Origin: Apteryx mantelli
Taxonomy: Eukaryota > Chordata > Aves > Apterygiformes > Apterygidae
Direction: 5' to 3'
Assembly: GCF_036417845.1 (NCBI RefSeq)
Contig: NC_089979.1
Coordinates: 30,004,958 to 30,068,957, forward strand
Length of the DNA stretch: 64,000 nt
Shown here: piece after piece, positions 14,455-26,870 of the stretch
Numbering within the stretch: the first letter of the stretch is position 1
Layout: every line of letters starts with the position of its first letter
The notes under the pieces: model-generated
What the model was told of the DNA's origin: nothing
Seen by the model: only the letters and a program-made list of their open reading frames with translations
Databases searched by the model: none
Program-made: the position numbers and the translations under genes

Positions 14455-14864
14455 TATCAAACAAACCTACTTTTCCTGGTATTTAACTTTCTTTTCATCA
14501 GAAGTCCTCTGAACTGAATTATAGACCATGAGATTTTATGAGAGTAAATTCTGGATTTTTATTCTTTGATTAACATTTAGATACAGTATGAAATCACATT
14601 TTCAAGCTTTTGACATTATGATAGTAGCTGACTTAAATTCAAACCAAGATTTTGCCATAATTCCCCAAGTCCTAGAACTGACATTCCAAACATGACAATG
14701 TGGCAACAAGGAACAAAACAATTCACAAACAGAAAAGATACATAACAGAAAATCTTTCTAACAGCTAGTGATTTTTTTTCCCATCTAGCCTCCATATCTG
14801 TATCATAGAAATAAGAAGTCTCAGCACTGATGTGGTGATGAAAGCCACCTGACACCTTCACAAC

Positions 14865-15560
14865 AGGAGTATCCGCGGAGCTGCCACCAGCCAACCAAGC
14901 ACAGAGGGACAGTCAGTGCGGCGAATAAGCCACTTGCAGGCGAGTGACAGCCGCGCAGCTCAGGGCTGCCGTCTTGCAGCCCGTTATGCGTGTACACTTG
15001 GCAAATACTCTGACAAGCAGATCCCTGTCCTGCAGCGCTCATCATCCAAGCAGTCCACCCCTCCAAAAAGCCAACAATAAGATGCTTAAGTTGAATAAGT
15101 GACATTCGCGAGTGTTCACAGAAGAGGGCGAGGAGCAGACACAAGTTTCCGACGGCACCCCGGGGCGGAGGGCCCCTCACAAGCCGGGGTGTGAGGCAGG
15201 CGAGCCCTGCTCCCGGGTCCCCGCTCCCCGGCGGTACAGCCGCCCGGCGGGGTGGCCACACTGTGCCGCGGCCAAGCGCTGCCCCCCAGTCTCCCTCTCC
15301 TCCTCCTCCCACCGCTTGCAAGGGGCCACAGGACTCGCCGTTAGCAGGCAGCAGCGGGGCTCCAGCGGCGCTCCTCCGGACCGCCCCCTCAGACCAGCCT
15401 CAGCCCCCCAGGAGCCCCGTGCTCCCAGGCCGCTTCTGACAGCACCCCCCTCTCCTCCGCTTTCTCTTCTCCCCCCACACATCTTCTGAGCTCAGAAAGG
15501 TAGCGTACGGCTGCATTGCTCCCGCCAAGCAAAGCTGCACGCAGAGTCCTCTGAACTGCT
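14865..15560. promoter_or_regulatory. Orphan CpG island, candidate promoter
   Basis: This 0.7-kb block is far richer in G+C and in CpG than the AT-rich DNA around it; CpG is dense from about 15,100 to 15,440. Such islands in vertebrates usually mark promoters and first exons. Long open frames on both strands here (for example minus 14,821-15,321 and plus 15,112-15,489) are what high-GC DNA gives by chance, and their translations resemble nothing I know. A natural candidate would be the 5' end of B4GALT6, which lies downstream of TRAPPC8 in human, but its conserved N-terminus is not visible here. The island may carry a non-coding first exon or serve an unannotated transcript. Transcription direction cannot be told from sequence. 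Confidence 0.55.
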
Positions 15561-15687
15561 TTAGGAGAGAGAAAAAAATAGCATGCAGCAATAGCCTAAG
15601 CAAGAGCTGACCAGTTAAAGTAGTTTCAGGTCCTAGCTTATCCCAAGCTGCGGGGATGTTTTGCTCCCAGTCCACGTGGCATGGCTT

Positions 15688-15719
15688 AGATAGGACAGAC
15701 CTGCAGATCTGTCCTATCT
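15688..15719. repeat. Perfect inverted repeat, 12-bp arms, 8-nt loop, beside the CpG island
   Basis: The arm AGATAGGACAGA at 15,688-15,699 is exactly complementary to TCTGTCCTATCT at 15,708-15,719, with an 8-base loop. It lies about 130 bases from the edge of the CpG island. A dimeric factor site or a small RNA stem are both conceivable; chance is also possible. Confidence 0.85.
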
Positions 15720-18449
15720 CACTGTAAAAATCTCAACCCTGGACTCCGCAGCACTGCAGTAAAACCAACCAACTAACTGATCTGCACCACAACAAGTACT
15801 GAGAACATATCAGTTTTTAAAAGCCCATCCCCCAAAATCTTCTGCAAACAGAGAGGGGAAGAGGCAGCCTATCCAAATACAAAAAACAGGTCAGATTTAG
15901 ACTGCCCGTGATTCAGCCTTTGACTCTTCCAGTTACCACGCAGGGGTCTGGGGATCCCTACACCCCAAACCCAAATACCCCGTGCTTGGCTGCAGCAGAA
16001 CCGGAACTGCCCCACAGGGACCAGGCTCTCCACAAGCACCCGAGCAGAAGTACACAGGGCTTGCTAGTGCCAACCACTTCCAGCCTCCCCGGGCTGCAGG
16101 GGGTGGCACCAGGTCAAGTAGCATCTGTGGCTGCTGCCTTTGTTCAAGAGCGCATCACGTCCTCCTATAGAAGTCACTCTCACACAAACATACACATCTA
16201 GCACCCAAACCTGGCTGAGTTTGCCATGTTTTCAGCACAAGCTGACCCCAACACATATCTGTAAGCAGACAGTACCCCCCCACACGGCACCACACGAGCA
16301 CTGAAGCGGAGGGGGCAGTATGTCAGCAGGGCCTTCACCCCCACAGCACCATTTCTGTGTCTCCTATAAACAGCAATTCACAGACATAGAACTGAAATAC
16401 TTATTCCTAATTAGCCATAGTGTTCCAAGAAATCTAGTTAATTCCTATTGAAAAACACACATACAGCTGTTAGGCTAATCGTAAACTATTTACTTTTCCA
16501 CATTTTCTGATACTCGTTTCAAATGGGAAAAAAGTTTAAGACAATCATTTTGAGAATCCTGGAGACTCCTTGTGAAAAGGATATGTATTAGATGCAACTA
16601 TTTTGCTTTATAGTCATGTTTGCTCCCACCAAAATCCAACAGTGAAAGAGAGGGATGCAAACCATAAGCCTTATCACCTTTGCTTTTTCCCCCTTCAGAT
16701 ATCCATAGGCAAAGAACTAATTTATTCTGGTTTCTACAAATCAGGAAGTCATGTATACTGTATGGGTAACAAACTTAATTATGGAATGAATGGGTCTCAA
16801 GCACATCTCCCAGAAAACTTAAAACTTTTTTTCAAAGCTAAATACACACCTGGAAGCTACTCCGATTTCACCAGCTCCATCAATTGACCCATCATTGCCC
16901 CTTTCACATGCAGAAGCAGAGGGAGAGCAGAATCACAGCAGCCTTGCCTTGACTCTGCTGGAACCGCTGTGCAACCACATCCTTTCTAGTGAAACTGGTT
17001 CCCAGCTCACTGCACATCAAAAGAAGGCAGAGAATGTACCATACCCATTTAAGAAAGATCTAATCATTGGCTTCATTAAATGCAGAATTAGGGGGTTACT
17101 GCACTCTGATTTGTATCGGGAGTAATTTAATTGAAGTCAATGGTGTTTCAAGTGAATAAAACAGATGTAAGATTTGATTGAAGCACATAGTATTCAACCA
17201 CTGTTCGCCATTTCTCCATCAGCTTTGCAGTTTTACCCCTCAAAATGTAATTGGGAGGGCCATATAAGTAATCTGAACAGGTTCCTGATCATTTCCTTGA
17301 AAGTAAAATACTAAAATCAACTTCTGTGAGAGCAAGTCTTTTTACTGTAATGTTGCTACAGCCAACACCCTGAGCTTCTGGGATAGGAATCTAGAGAAAA
17401 ATAAGTTAGATACTGTATTTTAAAGCCCTTTGGAAGAAGGGAACCAGTTAACAAATCATTGCTAGGGAAACATAAAACAATGTATGATCCAGTGCACTGC
17501 TTTGAGAAACATAACATATATACTACTTAGAGATTTTATAATTATCACTGTGCTTCTACTTTGCAGACCATGAATTTATCACAGACCTAGCATTAACTGC
17601 CCAGGAACTGTATGACTGGTAGTTTTATTAAATTGAGTGAAACTTTGGCCTCATACTTATCAGTCCAGGCACATTTATCAATTTGTCTTTCCCCTTTTTA
17701 ATTAAGATTTGTTAGCTTTCTCTGTGGGAGGATATCCACACAGAAAGCCATTACTTATCTCTTAGGGAACTTCACTTTTGGCTTTTAAAATCCATGAGAG
17801 TGAAGATCTTTTTATTTATTGGTGTTGTAGACATCATTCTTGGTCAAATTAGGGCTGGCACAAGCCATTTAAGATATTTTACAGGCAAATCAGATTTTTT
17901 TCTTTTTTATTTATTTATGCTCATGAAATGCCATTTTATAAATATGGGAAGACAAGGATGTCCTAAAGCCTCAAGATGTCTAAATCATTAACTCCAAGGT
18001 GGTTATGTATTTAAAAATCTTAGAAGATTTGGGACAGCATCTGCCCAAAGGAAGCCTCTGGTAAAGTGGAAATTAAATTCAGAACCCATCCCAGCATCTT
18101 ATCCATGCACTCACCATCTCCATTTTCTCCAAGGCTGCTGTCTTCACCAGCTCTAGCTCCTCTTCTAACCAACCAGAAGCAAATAATCTCTAAGCTGTAG
18201 CTCTGTAACTGTGGCCTACATACAACTAGTGGCATGCAGGCCCTCCAACTTAGCAACATGTATGCTGTCTGAACTGCCAAGAGTGCCCTCCTGCACACAA
18301 ATGCCATGAGGTGCAGAGCCAGGAGTTACTGCTGCTGCCACTGATGGTGCTGGATGAGTAAACTGGAGTTTAGGGATTTCTGCTCTGTACTGGACAAGTA
18401 CTGACACAACGGCAGAAGATACTGCGAGCTTCAGTCAACTGAGAACAGA

Positions 18450-18585
18450 GTTTTCTGTACTCCAGCTCTGGCTTTAAGACCAGTTCCTTCTATGGTTATA
18501 ATCAAGTTACTTAGTCTCCTGCCTTCTTTCCTCCATCTGTAACATAGGGGTACTATTACTCAGAGTGTTAAAAATTTCAATAGGA
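18450..18585 (+). mobile_element. Fossil MIR-like (CORE-SINE) fragment
   Basis: On the plus strand the block reads like the 3' half of a MIR element. It has CTCTGGCTTTAAGACCAG, then a diverged version of the CAAGTCACTTAACCTC motif near 18,500-18,520, then CCTCCATCTGTAACATAGG near 18,531-18,550 and a TACTATTACTC tail. The order of the motifs and their spacing fit MIR. Divergence is high, as expected for an element shared by all amniotes. The match is from memory and the boundaries are approximate. Confidence 0.5.
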
Positions 18586-20899
18586 CACACATCATAACTC
18601 TTATCCCCAGCTGGTGTGCCAGTGGCCTGCAAGTCCTCAAAGTAATCAGGCAGTGTGTTTTTCTTAAAATTTCTATTTGGGGTAGGTATCTGTAGTGCCT
18701 GGAACAAATTGTCTAGAGTCTTCATGGGATCTGCCACGTCCATCTAATCTTCATCAGTGACCAGTACTAGGTGGTGTTGGCTGTTGTGGGACATTCAGAT
18801 CCTCACACTGAATCTCTCCTTGATCTTAAATAATTATGGAAATAATTAGCTAGGAGTTCCACATTCATATTCCAGGAAAATGTGCTGGAAAGTTATTTTC
18901 TGCATAAGAGAAAACAGATGAAATTGGGGGTGTTCCAAAGAGCAAGGCCAGAAACCCACACCAGAATCCTGAAAGCATTCTGTGTCGCAGGATGACTACA
19001 TCATATCCTGATGGGCAGGAGCTGGGTAAGTTCAATGGATGGTACAACAAGATTATATTCGTTGCTAGTCCTTATGTAATGTGGGGCCAAAAATGCCACG
19101 GGCAGATCTGGTGGCAGCTGAAGCATAGGACTAACCAGGTTTTCCTGTTAGCCACAGTTGACCTTAGTTTCTTGTAAAATAAATGTGGGTTTTTTTCCTA
19201 TATTTGTAGACATTTACTTATGTAACTGACTGTCCCATTGGCATAACTTGAGGTTCCATTTTCTTACAGACTTCCACTTCACTCATGCAGTGCTAATAGG
19301 ATCAAAGTCTCCTATCCATACATTTTGCAGTATTCAAGAATAAGATGGCATATGTCATGGAAGATTTTGTGGTTTAGAGTCTTCTGTGATACCTCTTTCA
19401 TTTGGTATTTTACACTGTTTCAAATGCTAAAAAGAGCTTTTAAATGGAAACCAAAAGAGTGGGATCTATCTACATTGCTTCTACTGTTAAAATGTATTGA
19501 TGAAATTGTTATTTTATTCTTATCATCCTTTTCTGTTGCATGCCCTGATGTTCCATGAGAACATTACTGGGACAATCTTTCATGTACTTGAATGATTCTA
19601 CCATAGTTTCACCAGCTGAGGATCTATCTCTGCCAAGTGCAGCAAATGATGAGACATCTGATGATTTTCAGATATGGCTAAGTAGACTGTAATAAATGAC
19701 AGCCCATTACTCAAGATAAAGAAGTGATAATGTATACCCAGCCCATTGAAGGACCATCATGATCTTAAAGTTAGGGGGCTGAATTACCACATCTTGCCTT
19801 TCCTTCTCTGCCCCAGCCACACATATAGCATAAAAGATATCAATGATGTCAGACAAGGACTGGCAGATGTCCCTGGGGTAAATATTTTAGTGACTGCTCA
19901 GGTAAATAGTTTGAATTATTTAGGTGGTCACAGGTAGGTGGCATGCGAGTAAACAAAAGCCCACTTTATCATAGAGAAATAGACATTCTTCATGCAGAAT
20001 AAGTATAATAAACACACTTTTCCAGATTAAATGCCAATAAGAATTCTGGAGTAAAAACAACAAGTTACAGGATTATTTTGCTAATATAAACATAAACAAT
20101 TTTTTTTGTTTTGTTTTATTGTATGGATAAAACTTCCTCTTGATACTTAAGATTAGGTTTCACAGCTTTCTAATTCTTTCTTTAGCAAACTCAAATGATT
20201 GAAATAGCCTGAATATACATATTTACCAGTCCATAGTTCTCTCTTATACCCTTATTGGTCTTAAAAGCTCTACGCCATCAAATTTAGGCTATCACCTCCT
20301 CTCAGGAGAAACTTCTGGGACTACAGAAATAATTACAATTATACAGTGCTACTAGCCAGAGCATAGATTGATTATTTAAGTAGCCAATGCTCTTTAAGTT
20401 CTCAGACTCCTAATTTCATTCTTCAGCTACAAATTTTATGAGACTTGCACCTATGAAGGTAGGGTGAAGTGAGACTTACTGGTTCCTTGGACATCAGGGA
20501 TTGCATACACCCACATTCTCTGCAAGTACACAGAAAGAAGACTGGTATCACTGTCATGGGCAGTCATTTAAAATGTGTTAATACTATGTTCAATATTTGT
20601 TTGTATATAGAGATATTATTGTTTAAAGGACACAATGTAATGCTGTTCTAAGTGGAATGAAAGGACCTACAGCTACTTACTCATCCACTCTGAGTACGAA
20701 ATATCTTTCCCAGTGGAACAAAATACCCTTCTTATCACAGAATAGGTTTGTCTATTTACAACAAATTGTGCACTGAGTCATTTGACATGGATCACTCGGT
20801 GCTCATTTTTTCCTTGATTGGAATAATAATGGGAAAAGCTGCTAAAACATGCAGTTGTGAAACTTCAGATTTTCAGGTACTCCAAAATAAAGTTAGAAA

Positions 20900-20962
20900 G
20901 CTAGATTTTCAAAGTACTATTTAGGCATCTAAAGATGAAGAGAAGTGCCTAGTAGGATTTTT
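20900..20962. repeat. Probable ancient sauropsid dispersed repeat fragment
   Basis: The stretch with TAGATTTTCAAAGTACTATT, then TTAGGCATCTAAAGATG, then GTGCCTAGTAGGATTTT resembles a diverged repeat that I recall as common in turtle, crocodile and bird genomes (AGATTTTCAAAGG...TTAGGCACCTAAAGATG...CCTAGTGGGATTTTC). I cannot name the family with certainty. Confidence 0.35.
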
Positions 20963-21390
20963 TTTTTTTTTAATTCTTAAGAATGTAAATTACTCCATAT
21001 CAGCAAATACCAATATATTTTTGGAAATATGACCATATTCAGCAATAACATTTAAATAGCATAATCTAGAAGTGCATATGTGAGAAAATGACCTCAAAAG
21101 CATTTTCTGCAGTGGCTCATAAGGCCAAACATTTTCTCTATCTAAAATATTGCAAAAAAATTCATTGGGCACTTTGTCAAAAAGTTGCCCTGTTTTGTTG
21201 CTAAAGACATGCCTAAAAATCTACCAAAGTGTAATATTTGCTCAGTATATCATTAGCACCACTAGAGATATCTGCATTGTTATAATAATGTTACATAAAA
21301 GATAAGAAATATGAGAAATGAACCAATAACAGATTTTTGGGGGAAAAGATGCTAGGTAAGACGACTCATAAAACAAAACTTTTCCTTTTC

Positions 21391-21417
21391 GGGGGGGGGA
21401 GGGGGGGGAGGGAAGGG
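21391..21417 (+). repeat. G-rich tract with potential to form a G-quadruplex
   Basis: Runs of 9, 8, 3 and 3 G are separated by single A or AA, which satisfies the usual four-tract rule for a G-quadruplex. It lies in otherwise AT-rich DNA with no neighbouring gene. Confidence 0.7.
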
Positions 21418-24400
21418 AATGAAAATCATTTACTATAAGGCTACAGCTAAATCTAATGCTGCATACACAGAAAAGTGTAAACACTTCTCTCAGTTTTCAT
21501 GAAGACTCCAACATCTTTTAACAATTTGAATGTTCTAATTGTGTGCATTCTTATCTGAAATCAGATCTTAATCTAAACAGAACTTGGCACAGATCAAATC
21601 TGGCACTGATTTAGTAAAACAAGATTCATCATGCACCATTTTGAACATTAAAATGTAAACTTAAGCATCCAAATAACTATAAATATTCAAGAATAAATAA
21701 ATGAACACTATAGGCCTGAAGGCATTTATTAATCTAGGCCTACCAGTCCCATTGAATTCAGCTGTGGACAACCAGACTAAATAGAGTTTATCTTCCTGGC
21801 TAGCAAAAGATTTATCAGCTTTAATGTAAATACTATCCTAGTCAGATTGGTTTAATAATTACCAGCTACCAAGAATGAGCCTTCCTGTAAAAGAAGAGTA
21901 AAAGTTTAAATTCAAAACAAAATTGAAGTTGCTCATTGAAATAGAGATCAAAATCACAGTCCTCCATAATCAGGGGATTTCTGCTCCACTGTTGCTTGTG
22001 CTACTGAATTTGAGATTTTCTGGTGTGACTACTGACAGTTAGATGTGCTCACACCAGGCTAGTGGCCTCTGATGCAAGGGTCTTTCCTTGCAATACAATT
22101 GTCCTTTTAGAATGGTGTTCTTTCAACAGGTCTTGCACTGTCTTGTCATTAGGCTGGGATGGGGGGCTACCTAATAGAAAGCAGAGCTTTAGATACAGCT
22201 GTTCCTATTCTGGGCCTTGGATGGTTTTAAAGAAATGTTATTATATTATTGCCGAGGCAAACTGAGTCTGTTTTGCCTTTAGCATCAGTCTTCTGGCTGC
22301 CTTTATTGCTGACTATCTTCCCATTACTTTTTCAGATCCCAGGAGGAGATATGACTGCCCAACTTCCTATTTGGTGCTGAACAACACGATATGATGTAGT
22401 GCAGCTCATTGCTGTTGTTTGAATCAGGGCTTACCACTCTGCAAATGCATTTTCCATTTCCTGACCACACTTCTCATTAAGAGTGCTAAGTTTACCATAT
22501 ATATCCCATAATTCTATTTTTCTTCCTTTCTCAAAAATTTTCTCATGTTACCCTGTGATTACTTTCGTCCAGCCTCACTGCCCACCAGGCAGGTGATACT
22601 ACTTTCTTCCCCACTCCTAACAGCAGGTCTTGTTTCTTAAGATGCATATTTTGTCAATAGCCTGTGTTTGCTCCTAGCTTCAGAAATTTCTCAGTGTACA
22701 TAGCCAGCATTCCCAGTCAAATATTGCTGTTTATCATGACTGTGGGGATTACCCTGCAAATGGCTCCATACTCCAGGTGGAATTGAATTGGTCACTCTAA
22801 TAGCATTAACTGCAAAAATACCAGCTGAATGGCTGACAGCTGCCACCTGCAACACATCTCTTGAGAGACTCCAGCCAGGCTAAACACATCATTCATCCTC
22901 CCTGCAATTCCTAACATCCCCAGTCAACACAGGCAGCATTTTCTTCCTCTTGAGGTAGCTGTAGCAGAGACACAAATTGGTTGCTTCACATATTGTTTGT
23001 ATTGTTGCTTGTAGTCTGGACATTTTTCCTTTTATCTTTCATATCATTTCCAAGTGTATATATACACCATGCCATGACAACCTCTTGCTTACACTGTCTC
23101 TGCTCTGCCTTTTGAGTTTCTTCAGCTTGAACCCACATATCTGTCCTGCATTAGTGAATGCTATTACTTTGATCCAGTACCTGAACATCAGCGGCCCTCG
23201 ATTTGGAAGGACTTCTCCAGTGTCAGATCCGTTTCTCTCAATGAGTTCTGTTAGCTAGAATCACAGCCAAGTGACCTTATCTTTAACAGGGAAAGTCATG
23301 CCCTTATTTGCACATGGGTATCTGATCTCAGCTCAACCATATATTTCTTATTTTGTTGTTGTTGTAAACAATACATTAGAGTCTCATTCTGCAGCCATAG
23401 TACAAATCAAGCCTAGCATTTGGTATTCACATTAGCATTAGGCTGCTTTTCTCTCTCTAGTTTTAATGCAGCCACACCAACTCTACAGTGGCTCAGAGTT
23501 CTGGCCTACCCTTCCCTTTTAACACAGTGCCTTCATTAATCTCATTGTTTTGGGGTGCATCAGATCCTTGCTATGTTTTTATGTTGTTCATTTAAGGTGG
23601 TGAGCTTTTTATTTAACCCCGATTGGCCTGTAGTAGGTCTCTACTTTAACATTAACTACTACCAAAAAATTACGTAGAACACATTTCAGTATTTCAGCAT
23701 TTAGGCTTTTCATGTTTATTAAACTCCATCTAGCTATTCACATTCTGCAAAGTTATGTCACTACTGCTTTTAAAGAATATCACTTGGTTATTTCCTTCAG
23801 TAAGTAAAAACCTGCAGTTATAGTATTTTTTTGAGCAGAACTTTCTCATTGTCTTGGAGGAAGTTGGGTAAGGTACTATGCCATAGCTATCAGGAAAAGA
23901 ATATCATCTACTCTAACTTGAAAAGAGGAAAACCCAAAGGACCAGCAATCACAAGCATCAGTTGAATTGATTTATACACTACTATAGTTCATAAGCAACA
24001 TTTTTAACACATTAATTTTTCACTTTTTCAGCTATGACTAAAGCAATTAGCAAAGCTCATTAGCCACATGACATTTTACAAATTAATGGTTTACTCCCAT
24101 AAACTGATAGAAATGCATAGTAAATAAATCTTGATTTAAATGGGATCAGGAAATCGTTCAGTCCAGGAATATGTCTAATCAACATTCATGGTTTTAAAAA
24201 CAGAAAAGTTGACAAAATGTGATTACCCTCTCTTCTAGTCTAATTTTTACTTTATACAAATAACTTTGTCCATGAAATTATTCAAGGCTAAGTTTGGAAA
24301 GACAGTAAACATTAAGACTTCAAGTGGCTGAAATAATGGCAATGTGCATATGAGGAAAGGCTGAAATTCCCTCAGTGGATTTCCATTACTGGAAACATCT

Positions 24401-26165
24401 GTTTAAAAAAAAAACCTCATAAATAATCCTGTATCTCATTGGAGAATGGTAGAATCAGGCAAAAATATCAAGGAGTCACTGTCTATAATTCAGAGGCATT
24501 GGTTTTCATACCTGAGCTAGATGACACTCTGGTGTAGTCAGGTCTATATCACAGTAAACACTGAATTAGAAGAAAAGCTTTCAAATTCAGTTTTTTGATT
24601 ATGTTGGAAGCATGGTTCTGTATTTCATAACTATATTTGGAAACAAATTTCAGGAGAAATTCTGTCCCCCCATCTCCAGCTGATTCCATTCTTCTTCAAC
24701 TAGTCTTACTGACAGAATGACTGCTTTTAGTATTGCAGTCACACTTGAATTTTCCCCACAAAAATTTTAGAAATAATCATTTCATACTTTAGTCAGAGTG
24801 AAAATTTACTTTAGAGCAGTAAGAACGTTTTTGCGTATTACAGAGCTTCTTCAGATTGTGTATTTATTGCAACTCCAAATTTAATTAAGGAAAAGGAAAA
24901 AATATTTTTTTCATTTTCATCATACTATTTGTACAGAATCCTCTCCCCCAAGCATATGTATTTTCTACTCACTCTAGCACTTTGACAGTGTTTTCCACAA
25001 CCTAGAAAAAAGAGTCATTTTGATTTTACTTTCTGTCTTAATAAAAGTGTTATACAAATGGTTCAATGTTATACATGGAAAGAGTAGCTTCCCCAAAACA
25101 GCTCAAAACACAAACTGTGCTGTGGGACACAGACTGCAGGTATTAAACATGGTTTTTAATGAAAGAAACACTCAACAAGCCCAAACACAAAATGTGAAAA
25201 TTCTTCCATTTTTATAATCATACCTTGCACTTTCTTCTGAAACAACATACAGTATAACTAACTGCCAAAGAACAGTAGAAAACAATATTTTCTCCCACTT
25301 GGAACATCGTATTCTATTGCTGAACTTCACAAAAACCTATTTCAAAAGTGAAGTCAAAGCTTACTTTGATTTATGCTTCAAGAAGTGGTATCACTTCCTG
25401 AAACTAAGAACTTTTCCCTTTTCCAAGCATCAAGAAATTGCATTCATAGACATACTTTGGGGACATGCCTATTTTGTCCTAAGGAAAGTCATAGAGCTCT
25501 AAGAGGACTCCCAAGTTGCTTTGTAAACAAAGCTATAATGAAACTTTTAAAAAACATATGAACTGAGGAACATAATCCTCAGCATGGAAAAGAGAATGTT
25601 TGAAGGCCAAGCCTGCTAGAGAATTTGTATCTGAGCAAATCCTAGTTACAGTCAAAACTAAAGGCAAATCAGTGCTCATTTTCTTTGTTAGCTTTAAGTG
25701 TTGATTCCCGAGAGTCAATAGTAATTTATTGGTAATCTAGGAGATGAAGAAGAAAGAAAGAATATTATTTGGATTTCTACATAAAGGCTCAGAGGAAGAG
25801 AATTAGATCTTGAGCACATCTTTCCTGATAAATTTCTCATTATAGAACTGTTGAGGTCCTCTTAATTCTTTCACCTCTCTTATCTCAAGCTTGGGAATGA
25901 TACTGGAATGATGTTAGGACTTGCCTAATGCAGTAGTCTGATAGAGGCAGGGCTGCCATAGCTCCATGTTCCCAGGGCCAGCCAGCAGTGAGGCTGAGCA
26001 AGTATTCCAATAGACACACATGCAGACCCATGCCTACAACACATATGTACCCATGGCTGTCCATACAGATTAACACAGAAAACAAAGCAGTCATGAGAAC
26101 ACAGGCTGCACTAATGGCATCATCCTGTTCTCTTATCCGACTGAGCAGGATAAAGGTCTGTTAGT

Positions 26166-26311
26166 GGGAAATATATACGTACATACATAATAATAATTAT
26201 ACATAATAATAGGGATTGTATTATTTTAATTATATAATTATAATAATATAATGCTATAATATAATTATACCATAATTAATTATTATATTAATTATATATA
26301 ATAATAGGGAT
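26166..26311. repeat. AT-rich tract with flanking 14-bp direct repeats
   Basis: About 140 bases of nearly pure A and T in AATT/ATAAT combinations. The string ATAATAATAGGGAT occurs exactly at 26,203-26,216 and again at 26,298-26,311, framing the most AT-rich core. It abuts the degenerate array to its right. Confidence 0.75.
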
Positions 26312-26850
26312 CGCTCCAGCAGCTGGCCTTACATACCTGATAGACACAGAGTCTATCCATTAGCTGGTCCCTGGATCACAGGTCCTTCCAGTTGCCAGCA
26401 CCTGGGCAATACAAGGCTCCAAAACTTGCAGCCCCTCTCCAGCTGCTGGTAGGCAGACCTGCTTGCACTCACCAACACATGCACAGACATACACACTATG
26501 GATCTTTCCAGTAACTGGCATTAGATACTCAGTCTTCCCAGCAGCTGGCCCTTGGGTCTTCCCACCTCCAGTTGCCTTGCACACAGACACATACATGTAC
26601 ATGGGCCTTTCCGACAGTCCCAGACTTTACTGCCTCTTTAGTAGTTGGCCTGAACCTCCAGATCCCTCCGGTAGCCAGCTCCTCCAGTTCTTACACTCAG
26701 GGACGCACACAGCTCTCAATCGACCTGCAGACCCTGCAGTCTCTCCAGTAGCTGGCTTGGACCTCTCGGTGCCTCCAGTAGCCAAAACGGGCTCTCCAGT
26801 CTCTCCAGTATATGGCCCAGGCTTACCATTGCTTCAGTACCCGGCCCTCT
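26312..26850. repeat. Degenerate ~31-bp tandem array around a CTCCAGTAGCTGGCC core
   Basis: Variants of the core TCTCCAGTAGCTGGCC recur about fourteen times across 540 bases, for example near 26,314, 26,353, 26,435, 26,505, 26,535, 26,666, 26,740, 26,772, 26,801 and 26,833. Neighbouring cores are commonly 28-35 bases apart, and short CACACA/ACATAC stretches are interspersed. The pattern explains the 135-codon plus-strand open frame over 26,463-26,870, which is rich in Pro, Ser and Val; I do not regard that as a gene. I do not recognise a named satellite family. Confidence 0.7.
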
Positions 26851-26870
26851 CGCTTCTTACCTATTCCTAG

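Larger units (their letters stand above)
11368..14860. other. Intergenic DNA, no gene recognised
   Basis: No homologous coding exon is seen. The stretch holds short direct repeats near 11,595-11,635 (a 17-base motif ending in AATAAAATTAAA repeated with period 21) and near 11,945-11,985 (three ATTTATTGC motifs). It also has a TTTTG microsatellite near 12,857-12,879, a 22-A run at 13,630-13,651 and a perfect 13-bp hairpin at 14,424-14,454. Confidence 0.5.
15561..26160. other. Intergenic DNA, no gene recognised
   Basis: No homologous exon is recognised on either strand. The region holds a perfect 12-bp hairpin next to the CpG island, a fossil MIR-like SINE near 18.45-18.58 kb, a fragment of what looks like an old sauropsid dispersed repeat near 20.9 kb and a G-rich tract near 21.4 kb. 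The remainder is unremarkable AT-rich sequence. Confidence 0.5.

Noticed and set aside
14821-15489. Overlapping long open frames on both strands in the CpG island
   Set aside because: High G+C lowers stop-codon frequency; the translations are low in complexity and match no family I know. I specifically looked for the B4GALT6 N-terminus and did not find it.
17104-17160. GGGAGTAATTTAATTGAAGTCAATGG as part of a known reptile repeat
   Set aside because: The TTGAAGTCAATGG phrase recurs in old sauropsid repeats, but the surrounding bases do not support any family.
26463-26870. 135-codon plus-strand frame rich in Pro, Ser and Val
   Set aside because: It is the translation of the degenerate ~31-bp tandem array.
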